Of a stretch of DNA of 64,000 bases, positions 18,662 through 27,268 are shown piece by piece. How positions within the stretch are numbered: the stretch's first letter is position 1; every line of letters begins with the position of its first letter. The notes beneath the pieces were generated by a model. That model saw only the letters and a list, made by a program, of their open reading frames with translations, was not told the DNA's origin and searched no databases. This DNA is from Terriglobia bacterium (GTDB lineage Bacteria; Acidobacteriota; Terriglobia; Versatilivoradales; Versatilivoraceae), in NCBI GenBank assembly GCA_022452285.1, contig JAKUNG010000014.1, positions 53,276 through 117,275 on the forward strand, in the 5' to 3' direction. The translations under genes were made by a program, and so were the position numbers.

Positions 18662-19465
18662 TTACTCATCGACAGGTTCCTCTAGAAAAACTAAAGACAG
18701 AAAGCGAGAATCATTAAAAAGTGGCTCGAAATCAGAATCTCGCTGGGCAAGGAATCTATTTTCAGACTTTAATCTTATAGCTTCCTTCAAATTAATTAAT
18801 GAATTTTCACCATCACCTAATTGACACATGCTTACTGCTAGGGCATACACAACATAATCGCATTTTGGATTTTTTTTAAGTACTTTATTAAGATGATTAA
18901 TCGAATCCTGGTAGCGACCATTGTTCATTAGAAAAACCGCCAAATTATAACGTTCCTCATCATTTCTTGGGGATGATCCTTTTTGTTGTTCTAGCTTCTG
19001 TTCACACAACTGAAGGTATGTCCTTACCCGTTCTGAAATAGCTTTATCCTTACCATTCAATCCATTAACCTTTTTAAAAATATCTCTGGCTTTTTCAAAT
19101 TCAAGTTTATAAAGTAATTTTATACCTAATTCGAACTGCTTAATCAGCTGAGCTCTGGCCTTTTGATTTATTTCGATTCTAGACCTCGTTACATTTGCTG
19201 AGTTCTTTTTTTTAGGACCCTTAGACTGAGTCTGTCCTTGTCGATCTAACTTTGATTTTTGAGTTTCCTTTGTGGCAAGTACCCCTGATTTTCTAGGTAT
19301 AGACTTTCTCTTTTTAGACGGAGTTAAATCAGATTTAAACTTAGTTGAAGGTGATTTTACCGAGGTTTTAGAAAGAACTTTCTTTTTATCCCCAGATTTT
19401 AGGCTACTTGTCGCCTTTTTTATAACCCTTACTTTTGATTTTTTCGAGCTTGCCTTCTTCATCAA
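18662..19465 (-). CDS. TPR protein with lysine-rich histone-H1-like N-terminus
   Basis: A 267-residue protein. Residues 1-95 are strongly basic and low-complexity, dominated by Lys, Ser and Thr with KKxxSK-type repeats like histone H1 or bacterial H1-like tails. From about 100 on it is helical with TPR-like repeats (around 105-160 and 165-245). It ends in the pattern RDSDFEPLFNDSRFLSLV, which often closes TPR arrays. The basic tail may bind nucleic acid or the acidic cell surface; this is inference. It is the first gene of the operon, 33 bases before yvcK, suggesting a link to the cell-wall precursor pathway or simple cotranscription. Confidence 0.75.
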   Translation of the reverse strand: MMKKASSKKSKVRVIKKATSSLKSGDKKKVLSKTSVKSPSTKFKSDLTPSKKRKSIPRKSGVLATKETQKSKLDRQGQTQSKGPKKKNSANVTRSRIEINQKARAQLIKQFELGIKLLYKLEFEKARDIFKKVNGLNGKDKAISERVRTYLQLCEQKLEQQKGSSPRNDEERYNLAVFLMNNGRYQDSINHLNKVLKKNPKCDYVVYALAVSMCQLGDGENSLINLKEAIRLKSENRFLAQRDSDFEPLFNDSRFLSLVFLEEPVDE

Positions 19466-19957
19466 TGCCCCTAAGATTTACAAAAGTTCAACTTTATTCA
19501 CTTACTTTAGAACTTCAATTGAATTTAATTTCTAATTAAGTTAAAAAGTAGGACAGTTCTTCCCAAAATCAAACAGGAAATTTTGAAAAAAGTTCCTATC
19601 TCCCCCCCCAACAACAAGTTACCTATATCAGAAAACCTCATTCCCGTCAACATGCCAACAACCTGATCATCTACCTTTCAACTCAAATTAATGATAGATT
19701 ATTGATGCTATTAAATGGTTGTGTTTCTTTCTAAAAATATCTACATTTTTACTTTTTGGTAACTTTTATCTATCAAAACAATGGATAATAACGTGATAGG
19801 TCCTAAAACTACGATGTGTTGTGGAGTAGAGGTAATTTCATTGATTAAAGTTCACATTGTACTGCTTAGACTTATGCCCAAATCTAAAGAATAGTTGAAC
19901 TTTATGTTCTCCACTGTTTAGTCTTAACCCTAATAATAGGTACTATTTTCAAAGAAC
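19466..19957. other. Divergent intergenic region with a C8 tract
   Basis: About 490 bases separate the minus-strand yvcK operon from the plus-strand M16-like gene, so promoters for both should lie here. None is clear enough to mark. A run of eight C at 19602-19609 stands out in AT-rich DNA. No gene is seen. Confidence 0.5.
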
Positions 19958-21415
19958 ATGTTCCTTTTTAGTTTCTGGAAACACTTTAATCATAATCTTT
20001 ATCTTTGTCCTGTTATAAGACGTGTACTACTGTTCACTCTTGTTATTTTGTTCCTGCAGGAGCCCTTGACTCTTTTCTGTCAGTTAAATACAAGATCGCA
20101 AGATGCAGTGCATTCCCACAGTACTGAATCCTTAATCATCCAAGAATTTAAATTACTAAATGGACTAAAAATTCTTATGGTACCAACAAACTTGGATTCA
20201 GGAATAGTAGTCAATCTTCTAATCAAGTCAGGATCAAACAAAGATAGTATTGATAAACTAGGCCTAGCACAACAAACAGCACAACACCTGATTTTCAATA
20301 ATCAGAAGGAACAACAACGTGTTCTAAAAGCTCTGGAAATTAAATTAACTGTAGATGTGCTGCCTGACTCAACAATTTTTAGAGCTGTTTTATTTCCTGA
20401 AAGATTAAAATTGTTCCTAAAAATGCTTGCCAGTAGTTTAACCAATCCAGTAGTTAAGCTGGGTATGGAAAAATCAGTTAAAAACCAAACCTCCATAGAT
20501 GATCGAGTTCCTGAAGGTTTACAACTACCACATCTCTATTTCAAAAGAGCCATTTTCGGCGACCACCCTTATGGGCGTATTCCTAGAGAAGTTAAAGTAA
20601 GCCCAAAAGACCTCTATCAATTTCTCTCTAATCATTATATTCCTAATAATGCCTCACTAATTGTTGTTGGTTCATTCTCTCCCAAGTTTCTAATTAAAGA
20701 GATCAGAGAAAACTTTGGCCCCTGGACAAAAAAAGACTTGCTACACTTTACTTATCCAAAATTTCCTCGAATAGACAAGTTATCCATTCAGTTATTCAGT
20801 GATGAGGAAAATAGCGCTCAGTCAGGCATTGTTTTTGGCCATACAGTTCCGAGTCGTTCAAGTGATGATTTTTATAGTCTTCAAGCTTTGAACTTAATAC
20901 TTGGGGGCTTTAGTAATGGATCTCGCCTGAGCAAGGCTTTTTCAACCAAGAAGATCAACTATCAGTTTATTGACAGTCAGATTGAATTTTATGAGCTGGG
21001 AGGCTTATTTCGAGTTCTAGCAAAGATCCCAAGCGAAGCTGCTACCTCGGCATTGACAACAATCATTGAATCTATTGAAAATCTAAAACAATTTCCTGTT
21101 ACAGTAAGTGAACTTGAACTAGCAAAAAAAAATTTACTAGCACTGGAAAAAGCTAGGTTAAATTCAATTTATTCAATTGCTGACAAGTTAACTATGATGG
21201 AACTCTTTTCTCTTTCTAAGAATCCTTTGGAAAATTTTCCTGACGAATTGCAAAATTTAACTGCTGGCCAACTACAACGGACAGCCAAACTATATCTTAG
21301 TACAACGCGGGCAGTCACAATAATTAGAGGCATTGATGAAAGGACTTTTAAAGACCTTAATTCGTTGGGCTCTTTTGAGATATTGACTATTCCGGATCTA
21401 ATCAACGTACCTTAA
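19958..21415 (+). CDS. M16 peptidase-like protein lacking the zinc site
   Basis: A 485-residue exported protein with a hydrophobic signal segment at about residues 22-40. It has the M16 (insulinase/processing peptidase) fold: an N-terminal half with LLIKSGSNKDS..KLGLAQ, and a C-terminal M16_C half with HTVPSRSSDDFYSLQALNLILGG. The zinc motif HXXEH that should follow GLA reads QQTAQ (residues 105-109), so the usual ligands and catalytic glutamate are gone. Inactive M16 subunits normally pair with an active one; no partner is next to it. It precedes the sigma/anti-sigma genes by 314 bases. A chaperone or processing role at the envelope is plausible but unproven. Confidence 0.82.
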   Translation: MFLFSFWKHFNHNLYLCPVIRRVLLFTLVILFLQEPLTLFCQLNTRSQDAVHSHSTESLIIQEFKLLNGLKILMVPTNLDSGIVVNLLIKSGSNKDSIDKLGLAQQTAQHLIFNNQKEQQRVLKALEIKLTVDVLPDSTIFRAVLFPERLKLFLKMLASSLTNPVVKLGMEKSVKNQTSIDDRVPEGLQLPHLYFKRAIFGDHPYGRIPREVKVSPKDLYQFLSNHYIPNNASLIVVGSFSPKFLIKEIRENFGPWTKKDLLHFTYPKFPRIDKLSIQLFSDEENSAQSGIVFGHTVPSRSSDDFYSLQALNLILGGFSNGSRLSKAFSTKKINYQFIDSQIEFYELGGLFRVLAKIPSEAATSALTTIIESIENLKQFPVTVSELELAKKNLLALEKARLNSIYSIADKLTMMELFSLSKNPLENFPDELQNLTAGQLQRTAKLYLSTTRAVTIIRGIDERTFKDLNSLGSFEILTIPDLINVP

Positions 21416-21729
21416 AGCATTGACTGACAATAATTTTTAAAACCCTTTAAGAAGATTTACAAGAGTATTCAATCAATAAACCCCACAGAAAGTTTCCCTT
21501 GTGTTTTAGAAAATTTAGTTTTTAACTGCAACAGCAACTGGTACAATACCCAAGGTATATTTATAGAAACTATTTTTTTGATATTGCCCTAAATCTAATC
21601 TTAATGAAATAAGCGGTTAGTATTACGGGTGCATATATTTGATACAAATGGGACAAATAAGGGGCATACTGTTATTGAGTTAACATTTGCTACTTAAATC
21701 TCCCAGTTACTTTATTTCTCTATTGGCTT
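21416..21729. other. Intergenic region upstream of the sigma factor gene
   Basis: About 314 AT-rich bases. ECF sigma genes often control their own promoter, so a specific promoter may lie here, but I cannot assign one by eye. No coding structure is seen. Confidence 0.45.
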
Positions 21730-22329
21730 ATGTTAACTGATATTGAGCTCAAAACAATCACAGACGAAGAACTAATGAATGAGCTTAAGGGAGGCCGTCA
21801 GGAAGCCCTAACTTATATCTTCAATCGCTATTATCGTTTAGTTTTCAGTGTAGCGCTTAAAATTCTTCGTGATAGAGGTGAAGCAGAAGACTTAATGCAG
21901 GACGTTTTTATTGAGATCTATAGGAGAATCAAACTCTTTAATCCGGCCAAAGGTAGTGCTAAAACTTGGATCCTGCAATATGCTTACCACAGGAGTTTAA
22001 ACCGAAAGAAATACTTAGCTTTACGACATTTTTATGACAATCCAGAGGATTCTGCGCTAAATCAATTTGAATACTCTAATTCTCTAAGTGATTGGAATAA
22101 AATTAGTTATGAAGATTGGACCCGAACTATTAAAAAAGGGCTTCAGACACTTAGCGAAATGGAGCAAAAAGTCTTAGATTTAGCCTTCTTTCAAGGTTTT
22201 TTATTGAAAGAAATATCAGTTCAACTGGATGAGCCCCTATCTAATGTCAGAAACCATTACTACCGTGGTCTTAAAAAACTTAGAGGATTTTTGAAGGGAA
22301 ATACTAACCTCAGAGAAAAAATGGCCTAA
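21730..22329 (+). CDS. RNA polymerase sigma factor, ECF (sigma-70 family)
   Basis: A 199-residue sigma factor. Region 2 spans about residues 25-95, with the core-binding pattern YYRLVFSVALKILRD and GEAEDLMQDVFIEIYRR. Region 4 is at 135-190, a helix-turn-helix around LKEISVQLDEPLSNVRNHYYRGLKKLR. There is no region 1 or 3. This is the layout of extracytoplasmic-function sigma factors. A zinc-finger anti-sigma gene follows 11 bases later and a TonB receptor next, so the pair probably responds to an envelope or periplasmic signal and controls the downstream outer-membrane genes. Confidence 0.92.
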   Translation: MLTDIELKTITDEELMNELKGGRQEALTYIFNRYYRLVFSVALKILRDRGEAEDLMQDVFIEIYRRIKLFNPAKGSAKTWILQYAYHRSLNRKKYLALRHFYDNPEDSALNQFEYSNSLSDWNKISYEDWTRTIKKGLQTLSEMEQKVLDLAFFQGFLLKEISVQLDEPLSNVRNHYYRGLKKLRGFLKGNTNLREKMA

Positions 22330-22340
22330 ATAACAGTACT

Positions 22341-23702
22341 ATGTTTAAACCAAAAAACCTGAATCATGAAAAATTCGAAGAATTATGTGCTCTGGCAGCA
22401 ATAGGTCAAATTTCTGCTGATGAATTTTCTGAATTAAAAAAGCACCTTAATCACTGCTCTTCCTGTCGTTCTACCCAACAGGACTTTTTAGAAATTATCC
22501 ATGAGCACCTTCCCCTGATTGCAACTGATGAAGTACAGGCTAAATCCTCCAAGGTAGCTTTTCACGATTCAAGCTATAAGCAACGTTTCCTACAACGTAT
22601 TCTCCAGGAAGGCCTTTTACCCTCTAAAACCTCTTCAATTAAGACTAAAACTGAAAAGGTTGCGCAAAATGAAAGCCAAACATCTTGGCCAGAAACCGTA
22701 GGCCTCTATGCCTTATCTGGAGCGGCAGCAGTTGTTCTAGCTGTTTTTAGTTTGACTGGTTTTGGGTGGTACTGGAGTGGATCTCAAAAACATACAAATG
22801 AAGTCAAATATCTTAAAGAAGAAGTAGCGGATATTCAGCAAAAACTTTCTCTTGTATCTCAAGATGATCCCTTTGCAAGAAACCGAGTATCAAATCCGGT
22901 ATTCTCTCCTTCAAAAAAACCACCTGCAGTTAACTCGAGTATAGATTCAAATCAACTTCTGGCCGATCTTGCTAAATCCAAGGCAAAACAGCGTTTAACC
23001 CTAAAAAGATTGAATACACAAACAGATTACTTAGGCATAGCTGAGGCAAAATTGATTGCCTTAAATAAACAACTAGAAGAAACCAAAACATTTCGAGATT
23101 CAGACTTAAAGAAATTAGATCAACTAAAAGTCAACCTGCAAGTTAAGACCATTGACCTAGAAGCAGTGAATCAATTGCGCTCTAATGACCAAGTTAGAAT
23201 TCAAACACAGAAAAACCAAATTATCGAGTTAACAAAGAAATTGCAGGAGCAAATACAAGTCATTAAACGTGAAAGGGAATTATTAGCTGCAGGAAAAGAT
23301 ATTAGAGATCTAATGGGTGCCCGTAATTTACATATAATTGATGTTGCAGATGTTGATGGTAGTGGGGATCACCGTTCTCTTGGTCGGGTTTTTTATACTG
23401 AGGGAAAGTCACTGATCTTTTACGCTTATGACTTAGAAGAAGGAAGACCATCAATGGAAAAATTTTCTCTTCAAGCATGGGGCCAACAAGGCGCTCCCCG
23501 TGGTAATTCTGCTCAGAGCTTGGGTGTTTTCTTTACAGATGACCGTAACCAAGACCAATGGGTACTTCAATATAATGACCCAAAGGTTTTAGCTGAAATT
23601 GATGCGGTCTTTGTAACTCTCGAACCTAAAGGGGGTAGTATGAAACCTCGAGGTGAAAAACTTATGTATGCCTATTTAAAGGCCAACCCCAATCATCCCT
23701 AA
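22341..23702 (+). CDS. Membrane anti-sigma factor with zinc finger, coiled coil and RskA-like domain
   Basis: A 453-residue protein. The N-terminal zf-HC2 anti-sigma domain has His35-x3-Cys39-x2-Cys42. A single membrane helix is at about 120-146. The periplasmic part begins with a long coiled coil (about 153-320, rich in Lys/Gln/Leu heptads) and ends in a beta-rich domain (about 325-450) resembling the C-terminus of RskA-type anti-sigma-K factors. The cytoplasmic finger would hold the sigma factor, encoded 11 bases upstream, until the periplasmic part senses a signal. The very long coiled coil is unusual for the family and may act as a spacer or contact another envelope protein. Confidence 0.87.
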   Translation: MFKPKNLNHEKFEELCALAAIGQISADEFSELKKHLNHCSSCRSTQQDFLEIIHEHLPLIATDEVQAKSSKVAFHDSSYKQRFLQRILQEGLLPSKTSSIKTKTEKVAQNESQTSWPETVGLYALSGAAAVVLAVFSLTGFGWYWSGSQKHTNEVKYLKEEVADIQQKLSLVSQDDPFARNRVSNPVFSPSKKPPAVNSSIDSNQLLADLAKSKAKQRLTLKRLNTQTDYLGIAEAKLIALNKQLEETKTFRDSDLKKLDQLKVNLQVKTIDLEAVNQLRSNDQVRIQTQKNQIIELTKKLQEQIQVIKRERELLAAGKDIRDLMGARNLHIIDVADVDGSGDHRSLGRVFYTEGKSLIFYAYDLEEGRPSMEKFSLQAWGQQGAPRGNSAQSLGVFFTDDRNQDQWVLQYNDPKVLAEIDAVFVTLEPKGGSMKPRGEKLMYAYLKANPNHP

Positions 23703-23877
23703 ATCACTCACGTTTATCCAATAAGTAATGTCCTCTGAGCCACTTCAACACTCCCTGTTAGCCTCTAATTCTATATATCTTTACTGATACAATTTAGAAA
23801 CAAAGCTGGCATACTTAGGCGTAACTATAACTATTCACATAAATTACTTTCTCAAGTACCTTTTCTGGGGACAAAAA

Positions 23878-26800
23878 ATTTTCTACCGATTTCTTATTGT
23901 TGTTTGGTTGGTTGGTGTCAGTCAACTAAGTTTTGCTGTAACTACAGCAACCTTGACAGGCCGAGTTACTAATTCTTTAGGAGAAATTTTGTCAGCGGCC
24001 CAACTAACAGCAACTCATGTAGAAACAAATCAAGCTTTTCGAACTATCACTAATAACTTAGGACTCTACCGGCTACCAAATCTGCCTCCAGGTTACTATA
24101 GACTCATTGTTCGTCTAGTCGGTTTTCGTACAATTGTTAAACCTGGAATTGAATTGCATGTACAGGATGTCATAGCACTGAATTTTTCAATGCAGGCAGG
24201 ATCCATGATAACAAGTGTTACAGAACGAGAAGGAATTCCAGTGATTCAGGCAGAATCAGCTACACTAGGTACAACTGTAGGCCCCAAAATCATGACAGAA
24301 TTACCCTCTCTTACTCGCAATCCATATGATTTCGTTGCCCTTACTGCAGGTGCGACTCCAGCTAGTGTGAAACGTGGAATTGGATTTGTAATTAATGGGC
24401 AAAGAGCCGAGAGCGGTAGTTTTTTATTAGATGGTAGTGATAATAATGACTCTTATAACTCCGGACCAGGTCAGATCATCCCTTTGGATGCCGTCCAAGA
24501 ATATAGACTTCTAACAAATAATTTTACAGCTGAGTATGGTCGTAATACAGGATTTATAGCTAATGCCGTAACTAAAACTGGGGTCAATGAATTTCATGGA
24601 ACAGCCTACTACTTCCTTAGAAACTCTAAGTTAGCAGCTAATACTTTTGAAAACAAATCCCGGCTTTTTAAAAGACCAATTTTTAATAGGCGTCAATTTG
24701 GAGGGACCATTGGTGGCCCCTTATTCCGTGATAAATTGTTCTTTTTTGGAGCTTTTGAACCAATTTTAGTCCGTAGTACTGCAGCCATTAGTTATTATGT
24801 ACCAACACCACAATTATTGGCTGTTAGTTCTCCTGGCACTAATACCTTATTTAAAAATTTTCCTTTACCAACTGACTTATCTAAAACTGACGTAAGCACT
24901 CGAACTGTTTGTCCTTTTGGAAGACCTTGCGGATCTAAAATCGGTTCTGGCTTTGTTACTATTCCAGCTTTTGCTTCGACCTCACGAACTGGTCCAATTG
25001 ATGCTGGAGCTGGAGAGCCTCAAAATACATACCTTTCATCTACTCGTCTCGACTATAGCATTACTCCTAAAGTAACACTCAATCTGCGTTATTCCTTCCA
25101 GAACATGGACCAATTCCCCACTGTCAGCCAACCCTATTCTCCTCTTCTAGACCAACCTATATATTTGAAAAATAAAAATATAAGTCTCAACTTAACCAGA
25201 TTCTGGTCTGCCAATTTGCTTACTGAATCACGTTTGGTTTTTAGTCGATTTTTCCAAAAAAGACCGAGTCTTTCTGACGGAACTTTTCTATCTTCGATTA
25301 TTACTGGTGATGAAATTAGCGGTGCTGCTGGATCGTTAACAATTCCATCTGGTAAAAATGGAGATGGAGGAACACAAAATGAATACCAGTTTTATCAAAT
25401 GGCTAATTGGATTAGAGGCAAACACAATCTAAAATTCGGCTGGAGTTTTATCCATCTCAGAGACAACCGTACCCTTGCTGATTCTGCTTTAACTCGTCAT
25501 AATCATGGAGAATTTTTCGGCCTTCAGACATTCGTAAATGGTTTACTCTCCTCCTATCAGTTGCACCTAGACCCAAGAGGTAAAGTCCCTGGTGAACCTT
25601 TATCTCCACCATTTTTCGCCTTTGATAATCGACGGTATTATCGGTTTAATGATCTCTCTGGATTTTTTCAAGATTCTTGGAAATTGACCCCACGACTAAC
25701 TCTCTCTCCTGGACTTCGCTATGAATATTTTGGTTCAGGTCATCGGAGTGGGTCCAAAAAGCTTCTAGATGCTAGTTTTTATCGTGGAACGGGTAACGAT
25801 ATTCTAGAACAGATGGTTAACGGCTTTTTAGCTCGAACAATAAATGCTCCAGGGAAATATCAAAACCATTTCTTTTTACCCAGCAGAAAAAACTTTGGAC
25901 CTCGGCTTGGGCTTGCTTATGATTTGACAGGTAAGGGCAGGACCATTTTTCGCTCGGGCATTGGCCGCTTTTATGAACGGCTGCCAGGATTCATCTTTGA
26001 GAACCTAAATCCTCCAGCATTTAGTATTGCACAACTAGATCAAGTGCCATTAAGTCAAACATTTTTTAATAACCCTTATAGTGTATTTCCAAATGAAACA
26101 ATTTCCGTACCTCCAAGTACCATCACTTATTTAGACCAAGATCTCCGTACTGCTTACGCTTGGAGCTGGAACGCCACAGTAGAACAAGATCTCTCTAACC
26201 AATTTCTACTTTCTACCTCTTATATTGGTTCAAATGGCATCAAACTATATCGATCTACTAATAGTAATCGACTTGGTAGTGGTATGCTTGCGGGGAGACC
26301 TGGTGAAAGGTTAGTTAACAATACTGCTGCCTTTATTGCTGTAGATAACCAAGGTTTTGCTTCGTATCATGGACTACAAATTAAAATTAATGGTCATCGA
26401 CTTCAAAAATTTGGTCTACAGTATGGGACTAATTACACTTGGAGCTACTCAGTGGATAATGTTAGTTCACTAGCAGGAGATGATAGAATTAGTGGTGGGA
26501 GAGGGCTACCGCTGGATGCATTTAACCCTGATTTGGATAGAGGATCTTCCGATCATGATGTTCGACACCGCCTAGCCAGTCACTTCATTTGGAAAATTCC
26601 CCTCCCGAATAGATTTAGGGGATTCAATGAATTGTTGTTAGGCAACTGGCAGGTAAGTGGACTGTTATCCTTTCAAACAGGTCAACCGTTTAGTCTTTCT
26701 GATGGTAGAGTTTTTGACCGTGAATTCTTTGATAATACACGTCCTCGTCTAACAGGTAATCCCCCAGACATTTTAAATAGTGGATTGATGATTCCCGATG

Positions 26801-27228
26801 CTCGAACACCTAATTCCTTTCTATTTTTACCAGTTAACAGGATACGAAATACAGATGGAACCTGCATCTCTAATGCTAAACCCTTTGGTTGTCAGTTTTC
26901 AGTAAATGGACCCTTCAATGGACCCCTTGGTCGTAACACATTCAGACGACCAGGAACACATTTTCAAAACATTTCCCTAGCAAAAAATATTGACCTCCCA
27001 AAAATTGGACGTTTTGAGGGAATGCAAGTTCAGTGCCGTGCAGAATTTTATAATGTTTTTAATCATTCAAACCTCTACTTAAAACCTCTCACAACAAATA
27101 TAGCCGCAGCTTCTTTTAATACTGATAAACGGACCCGAATCCCAGGGGTAGTAGCCACCTATGGTTCCCCCGATCGATTTCCACAGGAGGCTCGACAAGT
27201 CGTCTTAGGATTGAAACTAATTTTTTGA
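23878..27228 (+). CDS. TonB-dependent outer-membrane receptor (Oar-like, carboxypeptidase-regulatory N-domain)
   Basis: A roughly 1116-residue outer-membrane protein. After a signal peptide comes a carboxypeptidase-regulatory-like domain (about residues 20-95: LTGRVTNSLGEILSAA.. with YRLPNLPPGYY), then a TonB plug (about 105-235, with FLLDGSDNNDSYN and a QEYRLLTNNFTAEYGR stretch), then a long beta-barrel ending in a terminal F. This is the Oar type common in Acidobacteriota. No ATG or GTG precedes the signal peptide. The first TTG (23908) would cut into it, so the ATT at 23878, nine bases after a GGGG, is my choice, with low certainty on the exact start. It imports or displays an unknown large ligand. 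Confidence 0.87.
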   Translation: MFYRFLIVVWLVGVSQLSFAVTTATLTGRVTNSLGEILSAAQLTATHVETNQAFRTITNNLGLYRLPNLPPGYYRLIVRLVGFRTIVKPGIELHVQDVIALNFSMQAGSMITSVTEREGIPVIQAESATLGTTVGPKIMTELPSLTRNPYDFVALTAGATPASVKRGIGFVINGQRAESGSFLLDGSDNNDSYNSGPGQIIPLDAVQEYRLLTNNFTAEYGRNTGFIANAVTKTGVNEFHGTAYYFLRNSKLAANTFENKSRLFKRPIFNRRQFGGTIGGPLFRDKLFFFGAFEPILVRSTAAISYYVPTPQLLAVSSPGTNTLFKNFPLPTDLSKTDVSTRTVCPFGRPCGSKIGSGFVTIPAFASTSRTGPIDAGAGEPQNTYLSSTRLDYSITPKVTLNLRYSFQNMDQFPTVSQPYSPLLDQPIYLKNKNISLNLTRFWSANLLTESRLVFSRFFQKRPSLSDGTFLSSIITGDEISGAAGSLTIPSGKNGDGGTQNEYQFYQMANWIRGKHNLKFGWSFIHLRDNRTLADSALTRHNHGEFFGLQTFVNGLLSSYQLHLDPRGKVPGEPLSPPFFAFDNRRYYRFNDLSGFFQDSWKLTPRLTLSPGLRYEYFGSGHRSGSKKLLDASFYRGTGNDILEQMVNGFLARTINAPGKYQNHFFLPSRKNFGPRLGLAYDLTGKGRTIFRSGIGRFYERLPGFIFENLNPPAFSIAQLDQVPLSQTFFNNPYSVFPNETISVPPSTITYLDQDLRTAYAWSWNATVEQDLSNQFLLSTSYIGSNGIKLYRSTNSNRLGSGMLAGRPGERLVNNTAAFIAVDNQGFASYHGLQIKINGHRLQKFGLQYGTNYTWSYSVDNVSSLAGDDRISGGRGLPLDAFNPDLDRGSSDHDVRHRLASHFIWKIPLPNRFRGFNELLLGNWQVSGLLSFQTGQPFSLSDGRVFDREFFDNTRPRLTGNPPDILNSGLMIPDARTPNSFLFLPVNRIRNTDGTCISNAKPFGCQFSVNGPFNGPLGRNTFRRPGTHFQNISLAKNIDLPKIGRFEGMQVQCRAEFYNVFNHSNLYLKPLTTNIAAASFNTDKRTRIPGVVATYGSPDRFPQEARQVVLGLKLIF

Positions 27229-27268
27229 ATTAATGAAGCTTTAGAAAAGGTTTGGAGTAACCAGTTAA

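Noticed and set aside
19602..19609. Run of eight C upstream of the M16-like gene as a possible phase-variation tract
   Set aside because: It is about 350 bases from the start codon and not placed in a recognisable promoter, so there is no mechanism to propose.
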